Assembly: GCA_902362455.1 (NCBI GenBank)
Contig: CABIWJ010000008.1
Span: 104,496 to 168,495, forward strand
Source: Eubacteriaceae bacterium
GTDB taxonomy: Bacteria > Bacillota > Clostridia > Lachnospirales > Lachnospiraceae
DNA: 64,000 bases
Reading direction: 5' to 3'
The notes beneath the pieces are model-generated. The model had not been told where the DNA came from and did not search any database. It saw only the letters and a list, made by a program, of their open reading frames with translations. The stretch's first letter is position 1. Each line of letters opens with the position of its first letter. This document shows, piece after piece, positions 9,096 to 18,108 of this stretch. Both the position numbers and the translations under genes were made by a program.

Positions 9096-9722
9096 TTAAT
9101 CATAGTAATACACTTCTATTTTTGATACAGTTTTACCATTATATGAAGTAAATACCATACTACTATTCCCATTATCATAATAATAATAACTTGTCTGTTC
9201 TTCACCCTCAAGTGCCTCACTCGGTTCATTTAATATTTCTTTTACTTCCGACATCAAAGTTCCCAATTCTATTCCTGAAATACTGATATGACACATTTCT
9301 GTATTTACATGTGTCATATCTTTATCATATGCAGTCACTCCAACAACTCTACCTTTACTAACATCATATGTATCATCTTCAGGTTCAATCTTAATTGTAA
9401 TATTAGTAAATTCATCTTCTTTACGTAGGTCGCACCATAACGCTCCTATATCTTCTATTTCATCTTTTAATTCCTCCACATTCAATCCAATATTAATACT
9501 TAAAGTATCCGGAACATCTTTCACATCAAACGGAAATCCTATATTTTTACCATCTATGGTAAGCGTGGACCATATATCTTTAAAATCATACCTATTGAAA
9601 ATTCTCTCTTCTTTTTTTGCCACAATTGGTTTTTTTTCTTTTCTTAATCCACATCCACTACACAGTATCATTGTTATTATCACACTGGTTATCAATAATT
9701 TCTTGCATACTCGTCTCTTCAT
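9096..9722 (-). CDS. Putative lipoprotein
   Basis: A 208-aa protein. The N-terminus has Lys/Arg, then a hydrophobic core and ILCSGCG, a lipobox-like motif that would place Cys at about residue 25 on the membrane surface. The rest is hydrophilic. The segment EDDTYDVSKGRVVGVTAYDKDM suggests a beta-rich fold, and the last third resembles domains that monitor small changes (LGTLMSEVKEILNEPSEALEGEEQTSYYYYD), somewhat like SmpA/OmlA-type lipoproteins. GGAGG precedes the ATG. The gene lies between the secreted protein and the permeases; it could be an immunity or substrate-binding lipoprotein. No family is firmly recognised. Confidence 0.65.
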   Translation of the reverse strand: MKRRVCKKLLITSVIITMILCSGCGLRKEKKPIVAKKEERIFNRYDFKDIWSTLTIDGKNIGFPFDVKDVPDTLSINIGLNVEELKDEIEDIGALWCDLRKEDEFTNITIKIEPEDDTYDVSKGRVVGVTAYDKDMTHVNTEMCHISISGIELGTLMSEVKEILNEPSEALEGEEQTSYYYYDNGNSSMVFTSYNGKTVSKIEVYYYD

Positions 9723-9763
9723 TATATACCTCCATTTAAAATAATTATTTTAGGTTATACAAA

Positions 9764-9789
9764 ATAAGGAGGTCGAAAAACCTCCTTAT
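9764..9789 (-). terminator. Internal terminator/attenuator after the secreted-protein gene
   Basis: ATAAGGAGG (9764-9772) pairs perfectly with CCTCCTTAT (9781-9789), loop of 8. On the minus strand it is followed by TTTTG. It separates the secreted-protein gene from the lipoprotein/ABC genes, a layout that gives more of the first gene product. Confidence 0.7.
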
Positions 9790-9794
9790 TTACA

Positions 9795-10235
9795 TTAACT
9801 ATTTTGTTTTATTATGTATGTAAGGGCATCAGCTACACCTGTACTTGAAGATGTACTATTATATACAGTACATGTCACATAATACGAATATATCGTATCT
9901 GATATTCTTACTACGCCACCTGAACTTATATCCTTTCCACCTGCTATATTTCCATTATTATTGCTCCTTGCTCCATCTGCAACACCCTTTTTATATCTGG
10001 TCGTCGTAATCGTTATGTATCTGGAATTATTCGTATTATTTTTTGCTATTCCATATACCGAAGCTTTATCAACACGAGCACTCAAACTGCTGTAGGAACC
10101 TGGTAAATTTACCGATGTTGTTCCCGAAACCGCTACTAATACATCACTTGTTTTCGTTGCTGCTATGCATATTGTAGACTGTATAAATAACGCAATTAAC
10201 AACATGCCAGCAAAAATTCTCTTTCTCTTAATCAT
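9795..10235 (-). CDS. Small secreted protein of unknown function
   Basis: A 146-aa protein with a clear signal peptide (MIKRKRIFAGMLLIALFIQS, then TICIAA, cleavage probably near residue 26). The mature part of about 120 residues is rich in Ser, Thr, Asn and Val (for example VSGTTSVNLPGSYSSLSARV, ITTTRYKKG, YYVTCTVYNSTSSST) and looks beta-stranded. There is no lipobox, no LPxTG anchor and no membrane helix in the mature part. It has a strong promoter with three Spo0A-box-like sequences, followed by a leaky terminator and a lipoprotein/FtsX-type ABC transporter. Lactococcin-972-like systems have a similar gene plan, but I do not see their motifs. Function is unknown. Confidence 0.7.
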   Translation of the reverse strand: MIKRKRIFAGMLLIALFIQSTICIAATKTSDVLVAVSGTTSVNLPGSYSSLSARVDKASVYGIAKNNTNNSRYITITTTRYKKGVADGARSNNNGNIAGGKDISSGGVVRISDTIYSYYVTCTVYNSTSSSTGVADALTYIIKQNS

Positions 10236-10325
10236 CTTGTATTCCTCCTTGTATCCCGATTAATATTTACCACTCAAATATACCTCTTAATAGCTATTTT
10301 TATTTATTCATTTAAGTGATAATTA

Positions 10326-10354
10326 ATTTTAACATTCGACATTTTTTACGTCAA
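10326..10354 (-). promoter_or_regulatory. Promoter of the secreted-protein/ABC unit
   Basis: TTGACG (complement of 10349-10354), 17-bp spacer, TAAAAT (complement of 10326-10331). It is close to consensus. Confidence 0.75.
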
Positions 10355-10380
10355 GTATAACTTTTCGACATTTTTCGACA
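10335..10380 (-). promoter_or_regulatory. Three Spo0A-box-like sequences (TGTCGAA)
   Basis: TGTCGAA occurs on the minus strand at 10374-10380 and 10364-10370, exactly 10 bp apart just upstream of the -35, and again at 10335-10341 between -35 and -10. TGTCGAA is the known 0A-box consensus. Binding by Spo0A is inferred, not shown. Confidence 0.5.
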
Positions 10381-10392
10381 TACTATATTTTA

Positions 10393-10572
10393 CTATTTAT
10401 CCCGTAATCCTCTCGTATTTCTTTCAACTGTAGTTCGTGGCAGCATAACCTGGTGTCCACACCCTATGCACTTTAATCTGAAATCTGCCCCCACACGAAG
10501 TATTTCCCATTCGTAGCTTCCACAAGGATGCTTCTTCTTTAGTTTCACAATTTGTCCAACATCATATTGCAT
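10393..10572 (-). CDS. DUF951 family small protein
   Basis: A 59-aa protein read directly from the sequence: MQYDVGQIVKLKKKHPCGSY, then EWEILRVGADFRLKCIGCGH and QVMLPRTTVERNTRGLRDK. HPCGS and CIGCGHQVMLPR are the hallmarks of DUF951 (COG4481), a family of about 60 aa conserved across Firmicutes. Its Cys residues suggest zinc binding and its basic charge suggests nucleic-acid contact. AAGGTG lies before the ATG. In many Firmicutes it is found near rpsF/ychF genes. Function is not established. Confidence 0.88.
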   Translation of the reverse strand: MQYDVGQIVKLKKKHPCGSYEWEILRVGADFRLKCIGCGHQVMLPRTTVERNTRGLRDK

Positions 10573-10691
10573 ATTATTTCACACCTTCTTTATAAATATT
10601 TTATCTTAAAGACGTAGGCAGGAATTTTAAAATCTAATTTAATTTCTGACACATAAGAATAATCCTTCTTTTAAGCCTTTTCTTTTACTAC

Positions 10692-10720
10692 AACCTACAT
10701 TAATTCAGGTCTTTTGTCAA
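10692..10720 (-). promoter_or_regulatory. Possible promoter of the DUF951 gene
   Basis: TTGACA (complement of 10715-10720), 17-bp spacer, TAGGTT (complement of 10692-10697). The -35 is perfect and the -10 is weak. Confidence 0.4.
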
Positions 10721-10725
10721 TAAAA

Positions 10726-10765
10726 AAATACAGCATCGCAATATCTCTATTACAATGCTGTATTT
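10726..10765 (-). terminator. Terminator of the MMPL/heptad-repeat operon
   Basis: AAATACAGCAT (10726-10736) pairs with ATGCTGTATTT (10755-10765). On the minus strand a run of T residues follows. A further imperfect hairpin (CTCTC...GAGAG, 10811-10837) lies nearer the stop codon. Confidence 0.75.
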
Positions 10766-10888
10766 ATCTATCTAATATAGTTTTTGTCCACCCATTTTAT
10801 ATAATTTGTACTCTCAGAATCCATATGAATTCCGAGAGCACATATAATCTTACATAATATTACTTTGATTATATTTATATATTACTTT

Positions 10889-13171
10889 TTATTCTACGTT
10901 GATTCCATCTGTTTCGTAGATGAATTTTACACTTGTGCTTTTGCCTTCTACTGCATCTGAGTAAATATTGTAATCTTTAGCAAGATTTACAGTAGCTTTG
11001 ATTCTTTCTGTAATTGTTGTCAAATCTCCGTTTACGAAGTCTGATACTTTACTGATTGCTTCGTCATTGAACTGTTTCATACCTGAGCTTAATGTCTCTG
11101 CTCCTGTCTGTAATTCACCTATTCCTGATGCTAACTGGTCTGTTCCTGATAAAAGTGTATTAACATCTTTAGCTGTTGGTTTTGTTCCCTCATATAACTG
11201 GTTTACTGAAGTTGAAAGTAAGTTTGCACCATCATATAATGTTGATACACCAGGCTGTAACTGATTCTTAACTGCTCCATATAACTGGTTTACACCACTT
11301 GCTAAAGCTGCTGAACCATCTTTAACCTGTACTGAACCTGCCTGTAATTTACCAATTCCTGCTACTAACTGTGACATTGAACTATTTAACTGGGCTGTTC
11401 CCTGTACTAATGTGTTGCCTTGTGTCTTAAACTCACTAAGTCCATTCTGTAATGTTGATAAACCATTTGATACACCGCTTGCACCATCTGATACAGATTT
11501 TGCGCCCTGTGTAAGTTTAGTCAACTGTGTATTCATTGATTCCGGATTCATGCTCTGAAGCATTGTCTTAAGTGCTGTATTAGCACCTGTTAGCTGCTGA
11601 ATCTGTGCATTATACACAGCTATTTCCTGTGCTGTCAGATCTGCTCCTGTCTGTGGATTCTTACCACCACGTATTACTGCGTTTAACTGTGCAATACTCT
11701 TTTCATTATTAGAAATGCTGGTATTAATTGTCTGAATCATTGTAGTTAACTGTGATACTAATTCGTTAACACCATCTGATACCTGTTTTGAGCCATCTGC
11801 TACTGCCTGTGAACCGTTTTTAAGTCCATAGTTTACATTTCCATTTGCATCCTTCTGGTCATCAAAACCTGCTAACATTTTATCTACATACGAGAATAAT
11901 GTGTTTGAACCTGTTGCAATATTATTAACTGCACCTGTTACAGTGTTGTTATCTGTGCTTCCAACTGTACCTACGCTATTAGCAAGGTCATTTAATCCAT
12001 TGCTGAGTTCTGCTGAACCCTGTGCTAACTGGTTAGCTCCTGATACTGCACCGTTATCACCTTCCATAGCTCCAACAATCTGTCCGACACCATCTGAAAT
12101 CTGTTTTGTTCCGTCTACAAATGATGGAACTTTTTCATTTAATAATCCGATGTTTGAATTAACTGTATTAACATAAGTTTTAATACCTGTGCTGTATGTT
12201 CCAAAGCTATTCTTTAATGTCTTAAGTCCCTCATTTAATTTTGAAGAACCTGTCTGTAATGCATCTGTAGATTCTACTAATTTCTTAACAACATCTTTTA
12301 AATCATCTACTGCTGTTACACTGTCTACATCTACTGCTGAGATTAAATCTGCGCTTCCCATTGTAAGTGTTAAAGCTAATGAGAAATCTTCTACATCGGC
12401 TGTTACTTCAACTGTTTCAGGGAATTCTGTCTTGCTGTCACCTGTTATATCTGAAAGAGCAAGATTTGAATTCATTCCAGGAAAACCAAGTCCGACTACT
12501 ACTAATCTGTTACCATCTGAAATAACTTTTCCTGAATTAACTTCTACATTTCTGAATTTATTTCCATCAAGTATCATTCCTGAAATCATTGTAAATGGTA
12601 CATACATCTCTGTCTTTTTACCATTAACAGTAATTTCCTTCTTCTGATTATTTGTATACTCAAATTTAATAGTTACTTTACCGCTTTTTCCAGCTATCTC
12701 TGATGGAGACATTTCCTTGCCGTCTAAGAGATATGTTACCTTAACATCTACAGGAAGCTGTTTATCTGTAGTTCCCTGATAATAGATATCTTCTCCGTTT
12801 GCATTCCATGTGATTGCTCCATCTTCTCCTGTTATATAATCGGCATCTGATTTTACATTTTCAATATCTTTTAAATCTGATTTATCTTCGAGTTTATCGC
12901 TGCCATCTTTATTCTTTAACCAGTCACTTACAATTGTTTTATTTACATTTCCATTTGCATCTGTAAGTACATATACTGTTTCTTCTTTGTCTTCTCCGAC
13001 TTCATTGAATTTGACATTGCTTTCAATTGTATTCTGAATTGTCTTAGCATCTTTACTTGTATCAGCAGATGCAACCTTTTCATTTCCGCTTAATGCTGAG
13101 TAGCTGATTCCTGCAATTGCAAGTAATGCTGCCAGTGATATTGATATAGTCTTTACTAGTTTCTTCTTCAT
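10889..13171 (-). CDS. Heptad-repeat (xxxLxxG, YhgE-like) exported protein
   Basis: A 760-aa protein with an N-terminal signal or anchor helix (ISISLAALLAIAGISYSALS, about residues 8-28). A region of about 250 residues follows. The rest (about 290-720) is dominated by repeats of the form xxxLxxG (for example QTGSSKLNEGLKTL, LAQGSAELSNGLNDLA, LNSSMSQLVAGIGKL), the pattern seen in YhgE/Pip proteins. The C-terminal ABC-2-like membrane helices of YhgE are absent, so it is better described as an anchored heptad-repeat protein. It follows the MMPL transporter gene by 50 bp and presumably works with it at the envelope. Confidence 0.75.
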   Translation of the reverse strand: MKKKLVKTISISLAALLAIAGISYSALSGNEKVASADTSKDAKTIQNTIESNVKFNEVGEDKEETVYVLTDANGNVNKTIVSDWLKNKDGSDKLEDKSDLKDIENVKSDADYITGEDGAITWNANGEDIYYQGTTDKQLPVDVKVTYLLDGKEMSPSEIAGKSGKVTIKFEYTNNQKKEITVNGKKTEMYVPFTMISGMILDGNKFRNVEVNSGKVISDGNRLVVVGLGFPGMNSNLALSDITGDSKTEFPETVEVTADVEDFSLALTLTMGSADLISAVDVDSVTAVDDLKDVVKKLVESTDALQTGSSKLNEGLKTLKNSFGTYSTGIKTYVNTVNSNIGLLNEKVPSFVDGTKQISDGVGQIVGAMEGDNGAVSGANQLAQGSAELSNGLNDLANSVGTVGSTDNNTVTGAVNNIATGSNTLFSYVDKMLAGFDDQKDANGNVNYGLKNGSQAVADGSKQVSDGVNELVSQLTTMIQTINTSISNNEKSIAQLNAVIRGGKNPQTGADLTAQEIAVYNAQIQQLTGANTALKTMLQSMNPESMNTQLTKLTQGAKSVSDGASGVSNGLSTLQNGLSEFKTQGNTLVQGTAQLNSSMSQLVAGIGKLQAGSVQVKDGSAALASGVNQLYGAVKNQLQPGVSTLYDGANLLSTSVNQLYEGTKPTAKDVNTLLSGTDQLASGIGELQTGAETLSSGMKQFNDEAISKVSDFVNGDLTTITERIKATVNLAKDYNIYSDAVEGKSTSVKFIYETDGINVE

Positions 13172-13221
13172 ATAGCATCGCTCCTTCTTAATATTGATAA
13201 TATTTTTATTTGAATTATTGA

Positions 13222-15303
13222 TTAATTAGCTTTTTTTGGTTTGAAGCCCATACTTGTGTTGATTATAAGTTTATCAAATATCATGAACATTGCAGGTAAT
13301 ACTAATACAACTACAAGGAAACTTATAATTGCACCTCTTGCCAACAATACACAAAGCGAACTAATCATATCTATGCTTGAATACATACCAACGCCGAATG
13401 TTGCTGCAAAGAAGCTCAGTGCACTGACAAATACTGACTGGATTGAACCATTAAGTGCTGATGTAATAGCTTCTTTCTTGCCTGCGCCATTATATCTTGC
13501 TTTCTTATATTTATTAGTCATAAGTATCGCATAATCGACTGTCGCACCTAACTGGATAGTACCAATTACGATTGAGGCAATGAACGGAAGCGTTGTTCCT
13601 GTGTATGCCGGTATACCCATATTTATAAAGATTGCAAATTCGATTACTGCAACTAATATAACTGGTAACGAAATTGATTTAAGTACTACTGCAATGATTA
13701 TAAATATAAGAACTATTGATACTGCACTAACTGTCTTAAAGTCCTTATCAGTTATATCAATAAGGTCTTTTGTACATGGTGCTTCACCGATAACCATTGC
13801 CTTAGTATCATATTTCTTAACTATGTTCTGTATCTCAGTTATCTGATTATTGACTTCATCTGAAGCTGTCTTATATTCAGATGCTACAAGTATTAATTTA
13901 TATTTACCATTATCAAGAATCTTCTTATACGTATCAGGTATTACTTCTTTTGGAACTGCCGGACCAACAAGATTATCAAGTCCTGCTGCCACTTTAACAC
14001 CATCAACTTCACTTATTGCATCTAACATTGCTGATGTATCTTTTGAAGACATATTACTGTCTGCAAGTATCATATGGGTTGCACCCATAGAGAAATCATC
14101 TTCAAGTTTCGAATTGGCTACAACACTCTCTAAATCTTTTGGAAGTGTTCCTGCTAAATCATAATAAACATTTGTATGTGTATATCCGTAAAGAGCTGGG
14201 ATTAAAATTACTACGAATAATACAATGAAAAGACCATATTTCCTTGTAACAAAATTACCGATTTTATCCATATTAGGCATTAATGCCTTATGTTTTGTTT
14301 TCTGAATCGCTTTATCAAATGTAAGTATCATTGCAGGAAGAATTGTTACACAGCCGATAACGCCGAATATAACACCTTTCGCCATAACAATACCTAAGTC
14401 TAAACCTAATGTAAATGTCATAAAACACATTGCCACGAAACCTGCAACGGTTGTGATTGAACTACCAATTACAGAAACTATTGTATTTGATATTGCATGA
14501 GCCATCGCTCTTTCTTTCTCATCAGGATACTTCTCTCTGTATTCCTGATAACTATGCCACAGGAATATTGAGTAGTCCAACGTTACTGCCAACTGTAAAA
14601 CTGCCGCAAGTGCCTGTGTGATAAATGATATTTCACCAGCGATGAAGTTTGTTCCTAAGTTATATACAATTGCCATACCTATACTTAATAGGAAGAATAC
14701 AGGTGCAAGGAACGAATCCATTGTAAGTGCTAATACGATAGCTGATAAACCTGCTGCTAAAACAACATACATTACAGCCTCTGTATTACATATCTTCTTG
14801 ATATCAGCAATTGTTGCTGACATACCACTCTGAAAGCACTGATTCTTTGTTAACTTTCTGATTTTCTCAACACCGTCTAATGTTTCATCGGCTGATGTTG
14901 AAGTATCAAATGTTGCTATAAGTAATGTGCTGCCTTTCTCATCATTATTAAATGCATTTCTTATCTTTTCAGGAATTACATCCATTGGAACTGATAAATC
15001 AGCTAATGAATCGTACCATATTACATTATTAACATGGTCTACCCTTTTAATCTTTTCTTCAAGAGCCGCTACACCCTTTTTATCCATTCCTTCAACGACA
15101 CATATTGAAAATGCTCCTGTACCAAATTCATCAGTAAGTATTTCCTGACCTTTCATTGTGTCAATGTCGTCCGGAAGATATGAAAGTATATCGTAGTTAA
15201 TACGGGTATTAATATAAGATATTGTAGCTGGTATCAACAGAAGAAAACTAAGAATTAAAATAGGAATTCTATACTTTACTATCTTCTTTCCAAGTTTTAA
15301 CAT
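13222..15303 (-). CDS. MMPL/RND superfamily transporter
   Basis: A 693-aa protein made of two similar halves. Each has one helix, an external domain and five further helices (12 in total), the MMPL/RND layout. Motifs include VTLDYSIFLWHSYQEYRE in half one and GATVDYAILMTNKYKKAR in half two, matching the conserved LDYxxFL/VDYAIL element that carries protons in RND pumps. The length is normal for the Firmicute YdfJ-like group. It is the first gene of a two-gene operon with the heptad-repeat protein and faces a TetR regulator whose operators overlap its -35. Substrates in this group are lipids or drugs. Confidence 0.9.
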   Translation of the reverse strand: MLKLGKKIVKYRIPILILSFLLLIPATISYINTRINYDILSYLPDDIDTMKGQEILTDEFGTGAFSICVVEGMDKKGVAALEEKIKRVDHVNNVIWYDSLADLSVPMDVIPEKIRNAFNNDEKGSTLLIATFDTSTSADETLDGVEKIRKLTKNQCFQSGMSATIADIKKICNTEAVMYVVLAAGLSAIVLALTMDSFLAPVFFLLSIGMAIVYNLGTNFIAGEISFITQALAAVLQLAVTLDYSIFLWHSYQEYREKYPDEKERAMAHAISNTIVSVIGSSITTVAGFVAMCFMTFTLGLDLGIVMAKGVIFGVIGCVTILPAMILTFDKAIQKTKHKALMPNMDKIGNFVTRKYGLFIVLFVVILIPALYGYTHTNVYYDLAGTLPKDLESVVANSKLEDDFSMGATHMILADSNMSSKDTSAMLDAISEVDGVKVAAGLDNLVGPAVPKEVIPDTYKKILDNGKYKLILVASEYKTASDEVNNQITEIQNIVKKYDTKAMVIGEAPCTKDLIDITDKDFKTVSAVSIVLIFIIIAVVLKSISLPVILVAVIEFAIFINMGIPAYTGTTLPFIASIVIGTIQLGATVDYAILMTNKYKKARYNGAGKKEAITSALNGSIQSVFVSALSFFAATFGVGMYSSIDMISSLCVLLARGAIISFLVVVLVLPAMFMIFDKLIINTSMGFKPKKAN

Positions 15304-15336
15304 GTTCCCACTCCTTTTTTGATTTTTATTTATTTA

Positions 15337-15366
15337 TTGACCATTGGTCATTTATTATGTTATAAT
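15337..15366 (+). promoter_or_regulatory. Promoter of the tetR gene
   Basis: TTGACC (15337-15342), 18-bp spacer, TATAAT (15361-15366). The -35 is part of operator 1. Confidence 0.65.
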
Positions 15367-15393
15367 GTATAACACAAAAATGACTAACGGTCA
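15338..15393. promoter_or_regulatory. Two TetR-type operators in the divergent promoter region
   Basis: Operator 1 is TGACCATTGGTCA (15338-15350), a perfect palindrome about a central T. Operator 2 is TGACTAACGGTCA (15381-15393), the same with two changes. Each lies over the -35 of one of the two divergent promoters, so one regulator can shut both. Confidence 0.8.
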
Positions 15394-15394
15394 A
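15366..15394 (-). promoter_or_regulatory. Promoter of the MMPL operon
   Basis: TTGACC (complement of 15389-15394), 17-bp spacer, TATACA (complement of 15366-15371). The -35 overlaps operator 2. Confidence 0.65.
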
Positions 15395-15501
15395 TACTTT
15401 ATTTTAAAAATTTATTTGACTGTGTTTAGTTTTATAATTAAAATAGAACATAATTAAAAGAACTCCAAAATATTATGTTACTTTGGGAAAGGTATGATAG
15501 T

Positions 15502-16131
15502 ATGAGTAAATTAGAAACCAATAAGAAAAAGAAACGAGATTCTCTTTTAGATTCTGCATTTTCACTTTTTACATCAAAGGGAATTAATAAGACTTCCATT
15601 TCAGATATAGCAGAGAAATCTGGTGTAGCAAAAGGAACTTTTTATTTGTATTTTAAAGACAAGTATGATTTACGAAACAGACTGATTGCTCACAAGGCGA
15701 GCCAGTTATTCCATAATGCCGATGAAGCTCTTGCCAAGTCAGGAATTACAGATCTTACCGAAGAAATTATCTTCATTGCAGATCATATAATTAATCAATT
15801 CTGTGAAGACAAGTCCCTTCTATTATTTATATCCAAAAATCTAAGTTGGGGAATATTCAAATCTTCACTTACAAATCCATCAACAGATGACGAAGTTGAT
15901 TTCTATGATATATACTCTAGAATTTTAGACAGAGCCGATTATAATCTTAAAGATCCTGAGATTATGCTTTTTATGATTATAGAACTTGCCAGTTCCACTT
16001 GCTATAGTTCTATATTATATGAAGAACCAACATCGATTGATATATTAAAACCATATTTATATGATTCCATAAGGGGAATTATAAAGAGACATACCATTTC
16101 TAATCTCGAAGATACAGATATAAATGCATAA
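15502..16131 (+). CDS. TetR/AcrR family transcriptional regulator
   Basis: A 209-aa protein. The N-terminal helix-turn-helix reads INKTSISDIAEKSGVAKGTF, then YLYFKDKYDLRNRL (about residues 27-60), a clean TetR/AcrR domain. The C-terminal half is helical and would bind the ligand. I chose the ATG at 15502 (MSKLETNKKKKRD) because GGAAAGG precedes it. It is divergent from the MMPL operon and shares the intergenic palindromes with it, so it most likely represses both itself and the transporter until an unknown lipid or drug binds. Confidence 0.92.
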   Translation: MSKLETNKKKKRDSLLDSAFSLFTSKGINKTSISDIAEKSGVAKGTFYLYFKDKYDLRNRLIAHKASQLFHNADEALAKSGITDLTEEIIFIADHIINQFCEDKSLLLFISKNLSWGIFKSSLTNPSTDDEVDFYDIYSRILDRADYNLKDPEIMLFMIIELASSTCYSSILYEEPTSIDILKPYLYDSIRGIIKRHTISNLEDTDINA

Positions 16132-16221
16132 AATAAATTAGTTCTTTATTTATAAATACAGACACTGTTTGGATTATATATCTCTCTTAATCTAACAAAT
16201 ATACTAATAAGCATTTCATAC

Positions 16222-16274
16222 AAAAACCCACTATTGAATAAATACTTTTCAAATTACTCAATAGTGGGTTTTTA
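16222..16274. terminator. Bidirectional terminator between tetR and the chemoreceptor gene
   Basis: AAAACCCACTATTGA (from 16223) pairs with TCAATAGTGGGTTTT (from 16258), with A/T runs on both sides. It serves the two convergent genes. Confidence 0.85.
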
Positions 16275-16370
16275 TTACTTAATTACTACTTAATTATTAT
16301 TTTTGTTTGATTGATTAAATTATTTCATTTAATCAGCCATTATTTCAAACTTTATAATTATCATATTATG

Positions 16371-17795
16371 CTAAAATACGCTTATTTCTTTTGATGTAAG
16401 TTCCTCTGTAACAGATAATAATTTTTCGAATTCGTTAACAAGTTCTTCTGATATAGTTTCTGCCTCTAAATATTCTTCTTTTGCTTTATTCAACTCACCT
16501 GAATTTAATGCTTCGATAACCTTGCTTCCATATTTATGTAACTGTGTATGTTTAGATTCTATATCATTCCATCTCTCTATAATCTGTGGATTCTTAGGTT
16601 TTACTGAATAATAGAAATGTCCAAAACCGCACTTCTTCTCATTAGTCTGTAGTGGAACTGTCTCCTGCTTATCTATCATAGACTTTAATGCACCAATCCA
16701 GTTCTTATGTGCATCAATTGCTGCCTTAATTGATTCTTCGAAATTCTTATTATCAAGTTTATAGAATTCATCCTGAGTAAGTACCCCGATATCATCTCTT
16801 ACTTCATCTAATATATCTTCTACTTCAAATATCGGTTTAATTACATCCGATAATCCATCGCTAACATCTGCTAATACTCTTGATTCGCTTGATAATATAT
16901 CAATCTGTTCATCAAGATTAGTCATCTGTGCCTCAACCTCATTTATCGAACTACTGATTTCCTGACTTGTTGCGGCAATTGTTGTTATTGATTCATTAAT
17001 GTTATTCAGGTTATTCTTATTAGATGTATTAATATCTAATACTGATTTAAGGCTTGTATTAATGCTCTCTAATGATTCTACTGTATTTTCTACACTCTTT
17101 GAACTCTTGCCTGAAGCCTCTGCGATATTCTCAACAAATGTTCCCATATTACCTGTTAAGACTTTCGTCTGTTCTGCTAACTGTCTGATTTCTTCAGCAA
17201 CTACTGCGAAACCTCTACCATTCTCACCGGCTCTTGCAGCCTCTATTGATGCATTTAATGCAAGCAAATTAGTCTGTGCAGAAATCGAATTGATACCCTC
17301 GATAACTTCATTCATATGTTGGATAACTTCTAACAATGTAGACATATCCTGCTTCATCTGACCTGACTGTTTGATTGCAGTTCCAGATAAATCCATAATT
17401 GTTTTAAGTTCTGTTTCACTATCACCGATGCCCTTAAGTATAAGGTTGCAATTTTCCGAAACATTTGTAATTGAATTAGTTAAGTCCTCATGTGCATTTG
17501 CCACATCTCCTGCAACTGTCGTAGTTACTTCAGATGTCTTGCTTACATTAACTGCAAGATCTGATAACTCATAACTAATCTTCTTTAAATGATCTGCCTT
17601 ACTAACCAATGCCAAATCCAATGAGCTAATCTTCATTGTAGAAGATATTACATTCTTAACTATCTTTCCAAATCTTTCTCGTCCACCTTTGAGCCTGTTA
17701 TACATATCAGCTAATTCAGGAGCAAGTTTTGATGTATCAACTTTTTCTAAGTGTGCAACTGCACTAATCATTTTTACGTGTACTTTATTTCCCAT
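16371..17795 (-). CDS. Soluble methyl-accepting chemotaxis protein with C-terminal CZB domain
   Basis: A 474-aa protein from the ATG at 17793-17795, which has GGAGGCACATT before it; an upstream ATG 27 codons earlier lacks a site. There is no membrane helix. The MCP signalling hairpin tip is present ([18 protein letters not shown], about residue 210). The C-terminal 120 residues fit the CZB domain: [14 protein letters not shown], then CGFGHFYYS, then HTQLHKYG, supplying His and Cys for one zinc. CZB receptors sense zinc or hypochlorite-type oxidation in other bacteria. It implies that the organism has a chemotaxis array, although no che or fli genes are in this window. Confidence 0.9.
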   Translation of the reverse strand: MGNKVHVKMISAVAHLEKVDTSKLAPELADMYNRLKGGRERFGKIVKNVISSTMKISSLDLALVSKADHLKKISYELSDLAVNVSKTSEVTTTVAGDVANAHEDLTNSITNVSENCNLILKGIGDSETELKTIMDLSGTAIKQSGQMKQDMSTLLEVIQHMNEVIEGINSISAQTNLLALNASIEAARAGENGRGFAVVAEEIRQLAEQTKVLTGNMGTFVENIAEASGKSSKSVENTVESLESINTSLKSVLDINTSNKNNLNNINESITTIAATSQEISSSINEVEAQMTNLDEQIDILSSESRVLADVSDGLSDVIKPIFEVEDILDEVRDDIGVLTQDEFYKLDNKNFEESIKAAIDAHKNWIGALKSMIDKQETVPLQTNEKKCGFGHFYYSVKPKNPQIIERWNDIESKHTQLHKYGSKVIEALNSGELNKAKEEYLEAETISEELVNEFEKLLSVTEELTSKEISVF

Positions 17796-18108
17796 AATGT
17801 GCCTCCATCTATGCGTAATGCATTGCTTTTTATTTTTAGTAACAATTACATAAAATCTGCTAATATTATACAACATTTTGGTAATTTTAACAATATATCT
17901 TTTAAATAAAAGTACTTCTTTTAAAATCTGCTCTTCCTAAATCCAGGGTATCACAACTAGAACTATATATATAAACTTTCATTAATTCTAGAGTAGTAAT
18001 TTTTTTCTTTAAATTAGCAATTACTTCATTGAATTTATCGTTTCTTTACCATCTATTTTAAAATACAAATTTGAGTAAGTTAATAGTTATAGCCGGATTA
18101 TTTATTCA

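Noticed and set aside
9795..10235. Lactococcin-972 family bacteriocin
   Set aside because: Gene order is suggestive, but the mature protein is longer and lacks the Gly/Trp/Tyr motifs of that family.
11901..12647. Two long plus-strand frames opposite the heptad-repeat gene
   Set aside because: They are the complement of the repetitive coding sequence; their translation mirrors the repeat and they have no ribosome binding sites.
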